Shown here piece by piece: positions 45,792 to 57,182 of a DNA stretch of 64,000 nt. A program made the position numbers and the translations under genes. This stretch comes from Batillaria attramentaria (Eukaryota > Mollusca > Gastropoda > Batillariidae), in NCBI GenBank assembly GCA_018292915.2, contig JACVVK020000330.1:67001-131000 (forward strand), given 5' to 3'. The notes under the pieces were generated by a model that did not search any database, was not told the DNA's origin, and saw only the letters and a program-made list of their open reading frames with translations. Within the stretch, counting starts at the first letter, position 1. The number at the start of each line of letters is the position of its first letter.

Positions 45792-46215
45792 AGAGCGACT
45801 GGGTGGAGGGGGCAGGGAGGTAGGAGGCCAGGAGGGTGTTTGCAGTACAGACGGTTTGTTGTTGTTTGTTGTTGGTTTTTTTGTTGTTGTTGTTGTTGTT
45901 GTTTTCTAGCACACATTTATTTCATTTCATTTCCGACTAAACCTGTCATGCACCGAAACTACAGACCATTTTGCCCCCTCCCCCCCCCCAAAAAAAAAAT
46001 AAATAAATAAATAAATAAATAAATAAAAATATAAAAATAAAAATAATAAAAATAAAATTAAAAAATCGCTGTGTCAAGAAGCACATATATAAAAATGTGT
46101 ACAAAGTCATATGCACAGTGTACAGCCAACTCGCAGCTTCACTGAAACTTAATAAAAACCGAAATGAACTGGAGTGAAGCTCAGCTTAGTGAGTAGTCTT
46201 TTTCCCTGCTCGTAC
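45696..46215. other. Retroelement-like tail and simple repeats
   Basis: GTGCGTCTATTATCTCATCC TTGGAAAATAAAGTTTC (45721-45757) is also found inverted at about 24889-24924. It is followed by (CT)n, (TTG)n and (AAAT)n (46000-46030). No gene. Confidence 0.5.
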
Positions 46216-46230
46216 ACTTCTCTGAAATCC

Positions 46231-46403
46231 TGGGGGAGCCGGGGTGGCCGAATGGTAGAGCGTTGGACTTCCAGTGCTCGGGTCGTGAGTTCGTATCCCG
46301 TTGGGGGCCAAATATTTGTGCTGGCTTTTCATCGTTGCCCCGTCTTTGATATCACCCGTATGTAGTGGAAAAGGACGTTAAACTCCCAAACACCCACCCA
46401 CCC
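46231..46403 (+). mobile_element. tRNA-derived SINE (family 1), copy 6
   Basis: Complete, with a perfect 15-bp duplication ACTTCTCTGAAATCC at 46216-46230 and 46404-46418. The perfect duplication marks it as one of the younger copies. Confidence 0.92.
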
Positions 46404-46599
46404 ACTTCTCTGAAATCCCTCGCTTACTCTAAAAGTGTGAAGTGCTCAGGTGATACCCGATTGACGGGTCTGCACAGACAGTGTTCACGTGTATTGCTAA
46501 AACAGGCTAACGGTCAGCGTCTGGTCGGCACACTGGGATTTACCAGGTGAAGTGGAGGTGTGCGAGCAGCAGGCATCTGTCGTTGGCAAAAGGTGCCAA

Positions 46600-46768
46600 A
46601 ATTGCAGATTTTCTGCAGAAGAATCGCACATTTGTGCGGGAAAACTGGTTTTCTGCAGAAAAATCGACCAAAAAACAAACAAAACCGGAAATGACAAAAT
46701 AGCATTTTTATTTTCTCTGCAGAAAACTGACCTCTCTGCAAAAAGTTCTGCTTTCTGCAGAAAACACT
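46600..46768. repeat. Cluster of TTTTCTGCAGAA palindromes
   Basis: TTTTCTGCAGAA-type palindromes occur at about 46608, 46652, 46716 and 46752, two of them followed by an ATCG/ACTG context. They are irregularly spaced. Confidence 0.6.
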
Positions 46769-46942
46769 GGGGAGAGATGGAAGTATGACAGGGGAATATA
46801 TTTGGTATTTTTCCCGCAGTCCATGTAGAAAATTCCCCTTTTTCGTCAGAAAAGTGCCACTGTCTGCAAGTTTCATTTTCGAAAAAGGCTTATTGCTTCA
46901 TACGACCGAACAAAATTGTCCGCTGTCAGTACAATGAGACCT

Positions 46943-47606
46943 GGGTCCGTATGTAAAACTCGAGGTTAATTTAACCCTCGGCTACGGACCTAACCCAGAC
47001 TAGCTACTCCGAGGCTAGCGGGAGCGATTTAGCGCGATGTAGAAGTCGAAGTTAGAGTGTGGACTAGCTAATCCGGCAATCTATTTTAAGCTGGGGGAAA
47101 TCCCTTTGATGCGCATGCTCGAGACGTGGGTTTTGTTTCCGTTCGATAACTTCCTTGCCATGTGCGGTCTTTTCGAAGAAAGAATGGCGTCATATTGCCG
47201 ACGTCATATTTGCTTGACGTAATGCTGACGTTTCCTGGGACGTCTCGTTCAATGCCGTCTGTGATACTGTCAGTGATCGGAAGAATCTCCTGCCAGTGAA
47301 CTTTTTGAATATTCACTCATCGTCACCAAAGATGTCAGATGGGTTCTGACGGTCACGGAAGATGCAGTGAGCGTAATAACTGCCTTTACTACTACTAATT
47401 GCCGCCATTCTTGCTTCTCGGTAACCCTGCGTTAGCAGACTTATCAGCCCGAAAATGGCCCAATAGTTTGATCCCCGACTTTGGCTCGAAGATAGAAGCA
47501 ACCGCGACTCGTGCATGAGAAAATTTAACCCTAGAGCTAAATTAGATCGAGGTTAGACTTTAGCCCGGGGCTAAAATACCTAACCTCGAGTTTTACATAC
47601 GGGCCC
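46943..47606. mobile_element. 664-bp MITE with GGGYCCGTATGTAAAACTCG ends
   Basis: GGGTCCGTATGTAAAACTCG at 46943 faces the inverse of GGGCCCGTATGTAAAACTCG at 47606; 26 bp match with one difference, and TTTAACCCT/AGGGTTAAA-like motifs lie inside. The interior has no convincing frame. No clear target duplication. Confidence 0.7.
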
Positions 47607-48152
47607 CGGACAGAAGTCAAACATTAAAAAAAAAAAAATCGTGCGTGCTGCGCGTAGTGATACACGTAAACCTCGCTATTTTGTGAACATCCACGTGTGT
47701 TTTACGAGACAAATACACAGAGGACTTCACAGGGAAGGTTGCCGCGGCGGATTTGTACATTTGTAAACAGTAATTAGCTGTTATAACACATACAGTAACA
47801 TCAATCGACGAGTATTTTGATCCAATACGCAAATCAACCCCGAGCTTTATCAAAGGGTTGGTCGCATTTTGGATCAAAAGACGAGTTGTGGTTTGTTTGA
47901 GGGATAAGAAGTGTCTATTCTGATGTTTAAATTAAATTACTATTGTCATAAGTGACTGCCAGAGGCACCTTGATCCCGTAAGTCAGCGCGCTTCACCCTT
48001 GAGCCACCGCGAAACCCATGATTCATTGCACAAAGATGGCGTACTTTCTGCTAGCCCCAGGAAGGTGACAATCGAAAGCACTGAACTAAGAGACACTTGA
48101 AGTATTAAATTTTCAGGAAAAAGGGGGAGTAAGCGAAGAGAGAGCGACAGGT
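47607..48152 (+). promoter_or_regulatory. Upstream region of the GRL101-like gene
   Basis: About 545 bp between the MITE and the start codon. No TATA box or other motif stands out, and the transcription start cannot be placed. Confidence 0.25.
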
Positions 48153-51100
48153 ATGAACCAGTTTAGACTGACGGAGGCCATGCTGTTACTGTGGGCAGTG
48201 ACTGTAAACGTGCAGACTGTGAACTCGGGTGATGGAGGTAAGTCTCCTATACAATGATGTCTTTATGGTTAAACAATTTGAAACAAGATTATGAAACACT
48301 TATATTGATTGTACGTGTTGACATTAGGGGATATTGATTTGTATTTCTTAAAAAAAATATAAATAAATAAAAACACTCGAAATACTTTATCTTTAATGAT
48401 TAGTTCAGCTCTTAATGGGATACAATGTTGTTAACACTTTGAGAAAGCGGTCCAGCATTCAGATTCTACGACTCTTGTAAGCCATTGGAGCGCTCAGTGT
48501 GGTCGCCGAGCAATTGAGTACGCTTCTGCAGGCTCAGTGCCAGTATTACAGAAACCTTCAGTGTCGAGGTGTCTAAATGGTGTGATAAAAGATACCACGA
48601 ATACAGCTCAGAACGATCTGTGAGTATGCCAATGGCATCATTAGCCCCTTGAACGTGATTCACAGATTGAACAAGTCTGGTTTTCCGCTCAATGTAGATC
48701 TCCACACAATGCCCACCCGGAGTTCACTGTCTCTGATACCTCTACAAGCCACAACCACAAAGGGCACAGACAAAAACCGCAGTCCTGAAACATCGACGCT
48801 GATTTGTGAAGCCGGAAATTCGACGTGCACCACACGTGGACAAACGATAGAGCAGCACTGCCAGATGGTGGGGGTGGCTGGACAGGCCGAGTGGAAGGAC
48901 CCGGATGATGGATGTAGCAGGTTGATGTTCTGGCACATCTCAACGGCTGAAACACACGGCATCATAATGGAGGTTGATTTCGTCAACAAGCAGACAGGAG
49001 ATGAGATTCAAATTAGGAAAAATGAAACATCACCATGGACTGACTGTCGTCTGCACAGTGTGCCCGATCCGTATTACTCTCACGTTATCACGTTGAGGAT
49101 ACGTGTAATGTTCGACAATAGGCGACAGAACGTGGCCACGATAAATTTGCGGTATACTTCCCATCCGGCTGCTGAGATACCCGTTCTTAATAACAACCTC
49201 TTCTATGGCGCAAAGATTTTTTACAGGTGTGTTTCACCGTACACAGTGCCCGAGGCGTGGCGATGTGACATGGTGGATCAGTGTCAAAATATGAAAGACG
49301 AATGCTTGGACTGTGAGTATCAGGCTGCTGGTTGTTATCATCGTTACGAACTCTGGTTTCCTTACGAACATCACTGTCTTTATCTACCACGACTAAAGCC
49401 ACGCATCGGGACTCATCTTGAGCAGTGGTGCCAAACACGTCATGGGGGACATCTGCCAACCCTCATCAGTCAGCACGAAATAGCTTTCGTGGCCCGTTTG
49501 TTTCTACGTCGCGGAATTTAAACAGTCTCAAAATTCCCATTTCTTTGAAGAAAGTAAAGCCAGCATCGGCGCGGCTTCAACATCTCTATCGCTTTCTCTG
49601 GCAATTTGGAGAACAGGGCAGTCCTATTGCGTACCAAAAACTGGATTTTGCATGGAGACACCCCTGGGATGAGTGTGCTGTTCTGTCTGTGTCTGCAGAT
49701 CAGCATGAAATTCTCCCTTTTCCATGCAATACAGTGGGAATATTTGAAGACAGAAAGAAAGAAGAGAGGAATATTGTGTGCATAAGACCGAACCCGCTGT
49801 ATAGAAAAGCCCAACCAGTATCACTGGGCGTCAATTTACCCCAAGCAACACATAAACTACCCAGAATCACTAAGATCTGTTCGGACGGATCTCTCGTGCA
49901 GACGTTCCACCCGTGTCAAGATGACGACCGACAAAGCGTGAACAAGTGGTCGGAGCAGAACTTCCCGTTATTTTCCTGCACGTTTGGCCACCCTGTCCAC
50001 TACACACTAGTGTGTGACGGAAATCCAGACTGTCTTGACGAAAGCGATGAGGAAAAGTGCAGCCACGCGAACCTGTCAGCAATATCTGATGAAGTGTTTG
50101 TGTGCGACAGTTCCCAGGTTATTATCCGGAGGTATAAGTGTGATGGTAGGAGTGACTGTCTCGACGACAGCGACGAAAGGAATTGTGACAGAGACTTCTT
50201 GTTCACAGCATACGTCAAACAGCAGTCATTTTGGCACGATTGGCAGGAACATGGAGGGGATGTTCCGTCGCCACCCGCTGTTGTGGAGCTAACAGGTCAT
50301 GGGTTAGCTACCATCACTGAACTCTCGCATAATGACACAGGATGCAGCGAGACTCACTTCCAGTGTCCAGGCGGATACTGTATCCCTACTTACTTGCTGA
50401 ACAATGGCGAGAAGGACTGTATGGGTGGTGAAGATGAGAACATCCCTAGAGACAACTTCACGTGTCCAGGGTTTTACCGCTGTTTTGATTCTGGGATCTG
50501 CGTGCATCCTGTGTACGTATGTGACAGTATTCCTCACTGCCCCAATCACGACGACGAACGGTACTGTCGGCTGGACTGTCCCTTTAACTGTACCTGCGAG
50601 GGTCTCGCCTTTAGATGCCAGCAGACATTTGACGTTGAAAAAGGGATTAGGAATAACTACCTATTTTACCATTACAGAGACTGGCATTATTATTTCATGG
50701 TTCGGTATCTGGACTTGAGTGGAACCTGGCAGTCGTCGCTGGAAGACATTCCCTTCATGCAGTTCCTGCGCTACCTGAACCTGTCCCGGTGCGCCTTGTC
50801 CAATGTCTCTCTGATAGACATGCCGCTGCTGAACGTTCTGGATCTCAGTTTCAACGAGATACACGACCTCGACGCGATGCAGTTGGAACGACTGGTTGGT
50901 CTGACGCATTTAAACCTGTCTGGGAACCACATGACGCCGCATCTTGACACCGGCTTTGTGCTGTTCACCAAAAGAGCCGGCCTGGCAAACCTTAACACTC
51001 TGACAATGGTTGACACGAGCATAGAACTTCTTGCTGCAGACATCTTTCAACACATAACGGAACTGACGTCACTGGACTTGCGAGAAAACTCATTACGGCA

Positions 51101-52328
51101 TTTGTCCAGAGACGCGTTTACTGGCTTGGGGAAACTCAGAGTAATTCGAACTGACAATCCTCGAGTTTGCTGTGAGTTTTTCCACCGCAACACTCCGATA
51201 CAAGAATGTGACGCCCCAAGTGACGAACTCTCCTCCTGTGACGATCTGCTCAAGTCTGACTTCTTCAGGGTGTCCCTGTGGATCTTCTCTATGCTGACCG
51301 TCACTGGTAACGCCGGGGTGCTGATCTTCAGGCTGTGTCTAGAGAAAGAGGGCACGTCTCTCGCCTATCGCACGCTGGTCGTCAACTTGAGTATGTCTGA
51401 TTTCCTCATGGGCGTCTATTTAGCTATCATAGGTGTGGCTGACGCACAGTTCCGAGGCGTGTACGTTTCCAGAGAACCCGAATGGAGAGAGAGCAACACT
51501 TGTAAAGCTGCGGGCTTCCTGGCCTTAGTATCGAGTGAAGTGTCGGCCTTCGCTCTCTGTCTGATCACCCTGGATCGGTTCTTTGTCATCAAGTTCCCTT
51601 TCAGCTCCAGTCTCCGCCTGACGAAGCTTTCTGCTACTGTTGCATGTGGCGCCACCTGGGCTGTTGGGGTGACCTTGGCAGCGTTTCCCTTCAATCAGAC
51701 GGACTGGGCGTTTTACGGACAGAACGGGATTTGTCTGCCCTTGCCCATCACACGCCAGCCGTTCATGGGACATGACTACGCCTTCAGAGTGTTTATCGTC
51801 CTCAACTTTGTCCTCTTCGTCGTTATCGGCGCTGGCCAGTCCCTCATCTTCTACAACATTCAAAGCACGGCGATGCCAACGATGAAAGGTCATCGTAAGC
51901 AGGACACTGTTATCGCTCGGCGCCTGTTCCTCATCGTCTGTACGGACTTCTGCTGTTGGTTTCCTATCGGGTTGATGGGGCTGCTGGCCGCCCGTGGATT
52001 TGTCATGCCTGGCGTGGTCAACGTGTTGGCCGCAGTGTTCGTGCTGCCCATCAACTCGGCGCTCAACCCGTTCCTGTACACCATCAACGCTTTGCTGGAG
52101 CGACGAGCAAAGAAAGTGGAGAGGAAGCGCTTGGAGAAGATGATGGGCAGGCTTCACGCAGAGCTACGTTCTTGGCCTTCTGACAAGGTGGAGGAGCTGG
52201 TTCAGTTCTGTCTGAGTAAGAATCTCGTGCACAAGAAGGACTTGCTTCAGGAACTTGGAGCCAGCACTTCTGGAAACGAGTTTTCAGCCAGATCCCAGGT
52301 GGCTCCCATTATTGAGGATCTAAATTAA
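48153..52328 (+). CDS. GRL101-like leucine-rich-repeat G-protein-coupled receptor
   Basis: A plasma-membrane receptor. Exon 1 (48153-48237) codes a signal peptide, MNQFRLTEAMLLLWAVTVNV, and ends at donor GGAG|GTAAGT in phase 1. The only phase-compatible acceptor before the large exon is TCAATGTAG at 48697, giving exon 2 at 48698-52328. In order: a CUB-like domain (about 48810-49170), a weak LDLa (about 49230-49310), a C-type-lectin-like domain (about 49320-49790), LDLa modules with CDGNPDCLDESDEEKC and CDGRSDCLDDSDERNC plus two more (49970-50570), an LRR N-cap CPFNCTCEGLAFRC, about six LRRs (50700-51160), a Cys cap, then seven helices (51260-52090). TM1 has TGN, TM2 has LSMSDFL, TM3 ends DRF rather than DRY, TM7 has NPFLY. 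One frameshift lies in the lectin domain, about 49490-49560. The plan matches snail GRL101; the ligand is unknown. Confidence 0.9.
49490..49560 (+). other. Frameshift inside the lectin domain of the receptor
   Basis: The upstream frame runs through HEIAFVARLFLRRGI to TAA at 49519-49521. The downstream frame, already open from 49425, carries QHLYRFLWQFGEQGSPIAY and everything after it. There is no room for an intron and no clear splice pair. It is either an assembly or base-call error, or a null allele. Confidence 0.75.
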
Positions 52329-52348
52329 CTTAACTCTCTCTGTGCTCT

Positions 52349-52400
52349 GGTCCCCATCTGGGGTATCACTCATACGTGGTGGAAATGGACGTTAAATTAC
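52349..52400 (+). mobile_element. SINE (family 1) 3' fragment in the receptor 3' region
   Basis: TATCACTCATACGTGGTGGA AATGGACGTTAAATT matches the SINE 3' part. It begins about 20 bp past the stop codon, so it is probably in the 3' UTR. Confidence 0.65.
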
Positions 52401-52539
52401 CCCCCCCCCTCCCTTCTCATCTGAGGCCCTCACGTTCACCACTCGACTGCGGAGGTCCCATGGGATCGCCAAACCTTTTGTTTTGTATTCTCAGTCCTGA
52501 CATCAAAGAGTACGAAACGAAATACCGCCTTAGTAATAT

Positions 52540-52570
<31 letters not shown>

Positions 52571-53604
52571 GTTGCGCGCGTGTGTGTGTGAAGTGTTGGG
52601 GGAATGTGTGCGGTATGTGTGCATAGGCGGGGGAGGGGGGAGTGGCGATTGTCTGAATTTATTGGTACACTGGCCCTGAAGATGTAAATCTTAGATGCTG
52701 AAATTTCCTGGTGGGGAGAAAAATCTGGATCGATTTTTTTCCAAATCGAGTCAAAATCACGTGCAGACTTGTTTACGCTGCCTGCCCCACCCTCGTGTAC
52801 ACACGCACGCACGCACAAATATCAAGTGTGCACGCTAAAAATCCCACGTCCATCTTTCAAAAAAGAAAAGGTTGTGGCCGGTGGCGTGGAAAAACAGAAA
52901 TACTGTCGCACGCATCAGAGTGAATAGCAAGGTGAAGGTCTGCACATAAACTGAGTAGCGCTTAGCGGCAGCAGGCTTTCACTGCATCGTCCTTCAGCCC
53001 TGCGGCGTCATGGGGATTTCAGAAGAAATGGATATGTGCGCTGAGGAGAAGTTTACCATACCATACCATACCATACCATACCATGTACAATGATGTTGAA
53101 AGTCAGGCATTGCTGCGTGATACAAACCTGTGAAAATATGCATAAATTTTTACAAAGAATAATAATCAGTTTAATATGGAAAGCGTTTATTGCACCTTTT
53201 CAGCTGATACATCCATATAGAAATAATTGAAAATTGTAATAAACAGTTTGTAATAAGGAGAACCCCAAACCCCACAACAGTAGAAGTTAAGAAGACTTGC
53301 GAAACTTTTCCTGATGCACATCTATTACACAGACTCACGTCAGTGGCGACGGAAGATACTTTGCTCAGGTCAAGAAGGGGGGTCGGGGGGGGGGGGGAAG
53401 AGGGGGGGGGGGATCCAGACGGAAGGGTGGCGGGGGAGGGAGGGGCGGGGGGCGACTCAAAACAAACAACTGGAGAGGGGGGTTGGGAAACACGAAACCA
53501 TGTCTATAATGTATAATAATGTATGGCCCTGATTAACAAACTTCAATTGCACACGATAAAAGAGAAGATATATTGAACATATGTGGCGGAATATCAATAA
53601 TCCA
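52401..53604. other. Unassigned DNA with G-rich and CCATA repeats
   Basis: (GT)n/G run at 52540-52590, (CCATA)n at 53054-53083, G-rich tracts at 53378-53450, (ACT)n at about 53607-53640. No gene. Confidence 0.45.
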
Positions 53605-53640
53605 GTTACTACAACAACAACTACTACTACTACTACTACT

Positions 53641-53838
53641 CATCACCATCATCACTCTTTATTGTGTAGGCGTTTTAACCAATTTCTTGAATCGGCTCAA
53701 AGCGTGATGCAAAGGATCAGCTCAGCTACACATGTTTCGGAATTTAGAAATTTCTTTTCAAATTCTCTGAGCTGATCATTTCCGAAGAAGCGGGGCAGTA
53801 AGCCGGAGTACCCGGAGTGAATCACCGACAAGCGGCAG
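53641..53838 (-). mobile_element. SINE (family 3), 5'-truncated
   Basis: Inverse-strand match to the body of the SINE at 58890-59275: GATCAGCTCAGCTA, TTTCGGAATTTAGAA, CTGATCATTTCCGAAG, CCGGAGTACCCGGAG. The tRNA-like head is lost. Confidence 0.75.
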
Positions 53839-54015
53839 GAATTTGATGTGTACATAAATATGTGAAACAAATCCTCCGATGTATGAACCAGAAAATGAAG
53901 CAAATACAGTAAGCTTATAAAACAAAACAAAATCCTCGTTGTAGAAATACAGCTGTAGTAGATATGCATGCTACCTTTTAGATTAAAAAATTACATGTAC
54001 ATAACCTTTGGAGTG

Positions 54016-54252
54016 TCAGGAAAAATATGTTCCAAGTACATAAACAGGACTATTTACAAAAAGTGCCCAAACCCGCCAATGATTTTTTTTAATGGATGCA
54101 CAAGTATATAATTTAACACATCTGTTATGAACGATAGTAGACAGTTGTGGAGTGGAGACCTTGCCAGCGGGTGAAATATCGAGACGATGGTTGGTGAATG
54201 TGTACAGCGAGGAATTCATGTTGACTGCTGACCATTCCTCACGACTCAAGCT
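54016..54252 (-). CDS. Possible 3'-terminal exon of an unknown protein
   Basis: On the minus strand a good acceptor, CCTGTTTCAG, precedes 54252. From there the frame reads SLSREEWSAVNMNSSLYTFT and continues for 78 residues to a stop. The first part, with NHRLDISPAGK, has an ordinary protein composition, and the later part is less convincing. I do not recognise a family. It lies downstream of the vWA exons on the same strand, but its phase 0 start does not match the phase 1 end of the last vWA exon, so a direct join is not possible. Low confidence. Confidence 0.25.
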   Translation of the reverse strand, partial: SLSREEWSAVNMNSSLYTFTNHRLDISPAGKVSTPQLSTIVHNRCVKLYTCASIKKNHWRVWALFVNSPVYVLGTYFS

Positions 54253-54992
54253 CTGAAACAGGCATCATAAATAACAGCTTTTAAGTAAAATGTCTTTCCA
54301 AAACAAAACAAAAAATGAAATAACATGGTATTTTTCTGAACAACAGCATCCATACAAACAACACTAGTGTGTTAACTATACTTTGTATTCTCTACGACTA
54401 CTGAGATGTCCTGAAAAAAAATACTCAGTAAAACAAATACGTAAAAAATACAACGAAACCAATGTCAGCCGTTAACTTTTGACTGATTTAAAGCGAACGT
54501 TCTGTATTTGGCAGATCGGCGAAGCAGTTTCTGACTGCAAAACAATATGCCCTGCTGTGCTCTCTGTTTAGTAGCATCCTCGGCAATGCCCCGTCGTACC
54601 TTAAATCACTCATTAAACAACCGAAACACGCCATTAGAGGAGTGAGAAACGGGGACAAAACAACAAACGCTCACAGACCTGTTCAGAACGAGAGCCTCAG
54701 AATTCAGAATGACCATACCCATGTTTTAAACACGGTATACCACTCTGCCACTATTACAATTCATAGTCCATAGTCCATTCATTCAAGTCCATAATTCACC
54801 ACGCGTTGTTTAACATTGTACCCATAACAATCACATGTGAATTATGGCTGTACCTACAGAGTGCACATGTACTACCCCTAGCAATGTTCTAGCAGTGTGT
54901 TCTGGTGAAAGGATTTACGTCACGATATGACGCGAAAAGCGAGTAAAGAATAATTTACGTCACGACATGACGTGGTTCGATTTCGTACGGGA
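54253..54992. other. Unassigned; one dispersed repeat copy
   Basis: GTTCTGTATTTGGCAGATCG at about 54499, shared with 43528, begins the only recognised repeat. Confidence 0.45.
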
Positions 54993-55241
54993 ATGGGGAC
55001 GAAGGGACTTTGCCGGTCGCTTGTCGTGAAATTGTTGATCTATTGCTGCGTTTTATCAACGATCGGTCGTGTTTGTGACAAGCGTAAGCCGAGTTCGAAG
55101 GCTTCGAAACGGACCTGCTCACTTTTAAAAGCTTATGGACAAAGCGAAGGAAGGCACCTCATTCAGAGATGCCGCGTGAAGCATTTGGACTGCCGATGTC
55201 AGCTTTTAAATCAAAGAAATCCAACTACGGACGTGTTATAA
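54993..55241 (+). CDS. Possible small secreted cysteine-containing peptide (82 aa)
   Basis: From ATG 54993 the frame reads MGTKGLCRSLVVKLLIYCCV, a plausible signal peptide, then a lysine- and serine-rich part (DKRKPSSKASKRTC) and a tail with C-x5-C-x-C before stop 55241. The length and pattern resemble secreted peptide precursors, yet no family is recognised, no homologous copy is present, and an 82-codon frame can arise by chance in this much sequence. There are no convincing splice or polyadenylation signals around it. Confidence 0.25.
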   Translation: MGTKGLCRSLVVKLLIYCCVLSTIGRVCDKRKPSSKASKRTCSLLKAYGQSEGRHLIQRCRVKHLDCRCQLLNQRNPTTDVL

Positions 55242-55584
55242 ATATTTTTCCCAATTCGGTGCCCCCGATTACGTAAAATACACCACACTTGTTTGTTGAT
55301 TTCAGCCGTAAATCTGCTCGTTAAAACTCGCAGTTACACCGTCGAAATCAACAAACTCGTATGGGCCGGATGTGGTGGATGGAGTCTGTGATTTTTGTAT
55401 TGAATGTGATTAATATGTGATAATTTCGATTAGCTTTTTAAATTATAACTGCTATTAATACTAAAACTATTTTATGTGATATTTATTAATAGAAATCTCT
55501 ATTTTACTTGTATGCTTATCATGCATAATTTTATGTGTATTTTTATTTGATGTGTATTATTGTTTTGTTTGTCCACCACACCTA
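55242..55584. other. No gene recognised
   Basis: AT-rich DNA between the small frame and the LINE. Confidence 0.4.
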
Positions 55585-55888
55585 AATTTCCCACTGGGAT
55601 AAGAAAGATTCTTGCTGGCCTTCCCGCGGAACAGATCGCGCGCCTGCAAAGAGTACAAAACAGTGCTGCCCGTCTGGTGCTGAGGAAAGGCACGCGAGAC
55701 CACATCACACCGCTCTTGAAATCACTGCACTGGCTGCCAGTCAGTTTCCGCATCCAATACAAGTTGGCAGTTCTAGCCTATCATCATTTCGATGATACTC
55801 ACCCGCCTTATTTGTCTGCTTCACTCTGCACCTACATTCCGTCCCGTACCCTCCGCTCATCTAATGACAAGCTACTCAAAATCCCTAA

Positions 55889-57182
55889 AGGCCGTTCTTA
55901 ACCGGGCGAACCACCAGTCCGGCGAACTTGTTCGGCGAACTGAGTATTGTATACGAACAGGGCCAGCGCGCACACGTATGTAGTTCCAGAGGTTCGGTTC
56001 AGAGGTTACCAGTTCTCTGTCTTAACCGACCGTTAATGATATGCATACGTCATCGCCCGAACAAGGCGGACTCGGAAGTTGAGACAATCGTAAACAACCA
56101 AAATGGCCGCTTTCGTAGATCGAGACGACCAGGCATTTGCGGTAGTTATCGTTTTGAGTGAACTCTTGGAAGCCGAGGAAGAGGAGAAAAGAGGAAAAGA
56201 GCGCAAGAGAGGGAAATGTGAAGTGAGTCGATAGCCGCCATGCCGTCCGCCATTTTCCTCAACTTTGTACATGCGCACAACAGCTCTCCCCGAGCAGCCA
56301 ATCAGAGCGCAGGATCGGCCAAAGGATCGCGAGGGTTCCCACGACACGCTATGCAGACCTCGAACCTAGTTCGGCGAACCTTTCGAACCAGGGTTTGCGC
56401 ACAAGTATTTGGTCGGTTAAGAAACAACGTGTTCTCACAGAACACTGAGAACATCTACAAGAAGGCACAGAGCAGGCTGTACATGTTGCGGAAGCTACGC
56501 TCTTTCGGCGTCGGCAGCGAGATCCTGAAAACATTTTACATTTGTTTTATTGAAAGTCTTTTAACTTTCTCATTTGTCTGTTGGTTCGGCGGTCTTAGCG
56601 ATAGGAACTTGAAAAGACTAAACAGGGTGGTCGCACTGAGTGAAAAAATCATTGGTGGTAAACTGGAGCCCCTCAGCAGCACGTACAGGAAGAGAACAAC
56701 ACGCAAGGGTTTTAGACTTTCCGCTGACACCTCCCACTCTCTTTCCCAGTACTTTCAGCAGCAGTGTGTGTGTGTGACATGTGATGAAGGAGGGGGAGGG
56801 GAGGGTGGTGGTGTAAGTGGTATGTAGATAGTATTGGAATTTGAGTGTATTTAGTTACCGTGGTTTCTATTTTAGCCACCAGTATTGTGGGCTCAGTTTG
56901 GTTGGTTGGTAGTTAGTGGTGAATCAAATTTATGTATTGTGTCCTTTCTTATCACTTTTGGTTTGCTTGTCTTATATATTATTATACATCGTGAGGCTGC
57001 CTTTAAATATTAGCCCTTTGTTTTAATAAATTTTACATGCCCCTGAACAAAAGACAAATTTGTTCTTGATGGACACAATAAAGTCGTTTGAATTGAATTG
57101 AATTGAATTGAATTGAACCTAGTTCGCCGTACTCTTCGAACCTAGTTCGCGAACCAAAAGTCCGCCCGGTTAAGAACGGCCT
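55889..57182. mobile_element. Harbinger-like non-autonomous element inside LINE A
   Basis: AGGCCGTTCTTAACCGGGCG at 55889 faces its inverse ending at 57182. TAA borders both sides (55886-55888 and 57183-57185), and removing the insert restores the LINE frame. The TAA duplication fits the TWA preference of PIF/Harbinger. Inside, GAACCTAGTTCG-type motifs repeat near both ends (56361, 57116, 57139). No transposase. Confidence 0.8.
56425..57115 (+). mobile_element. LINE B: 3' fragment with (TTGAA)n tail, nested in the Harbinger-like element
   Basis: The frame NTENIYKKAQSRLYMLRKLR, with FYICFIESLLTFSF and RLNRVVALSEKIIGG following, is the C-terminal part of an RTE/CR1-like reverse transcriptase. 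It is followed by a 3' UTR, GACACAATAAAGTCGTTTG and (AATTG)n. A similar tail in the opposite direction is at 63774-63850. Confidence 0.8.

Noticed and set aside
45451..46010. Ala-Cys-Val-Arg repeat proteins
   Set aside because: Products of (TGCG)n and (GT)n; low-complexity artefacts.
48649..48697. Receptor start at the in-frame ATG 48649
   Set aside because: It would lack a signal peptide; the upstream exon at 48153 supplies one and joins in phase at 48698.
51525..52157. 210-codon minus-strand frame opposite the receptor
   Set aside because: Antisense shadow of the 7TM coding sequence with no motif of its own.
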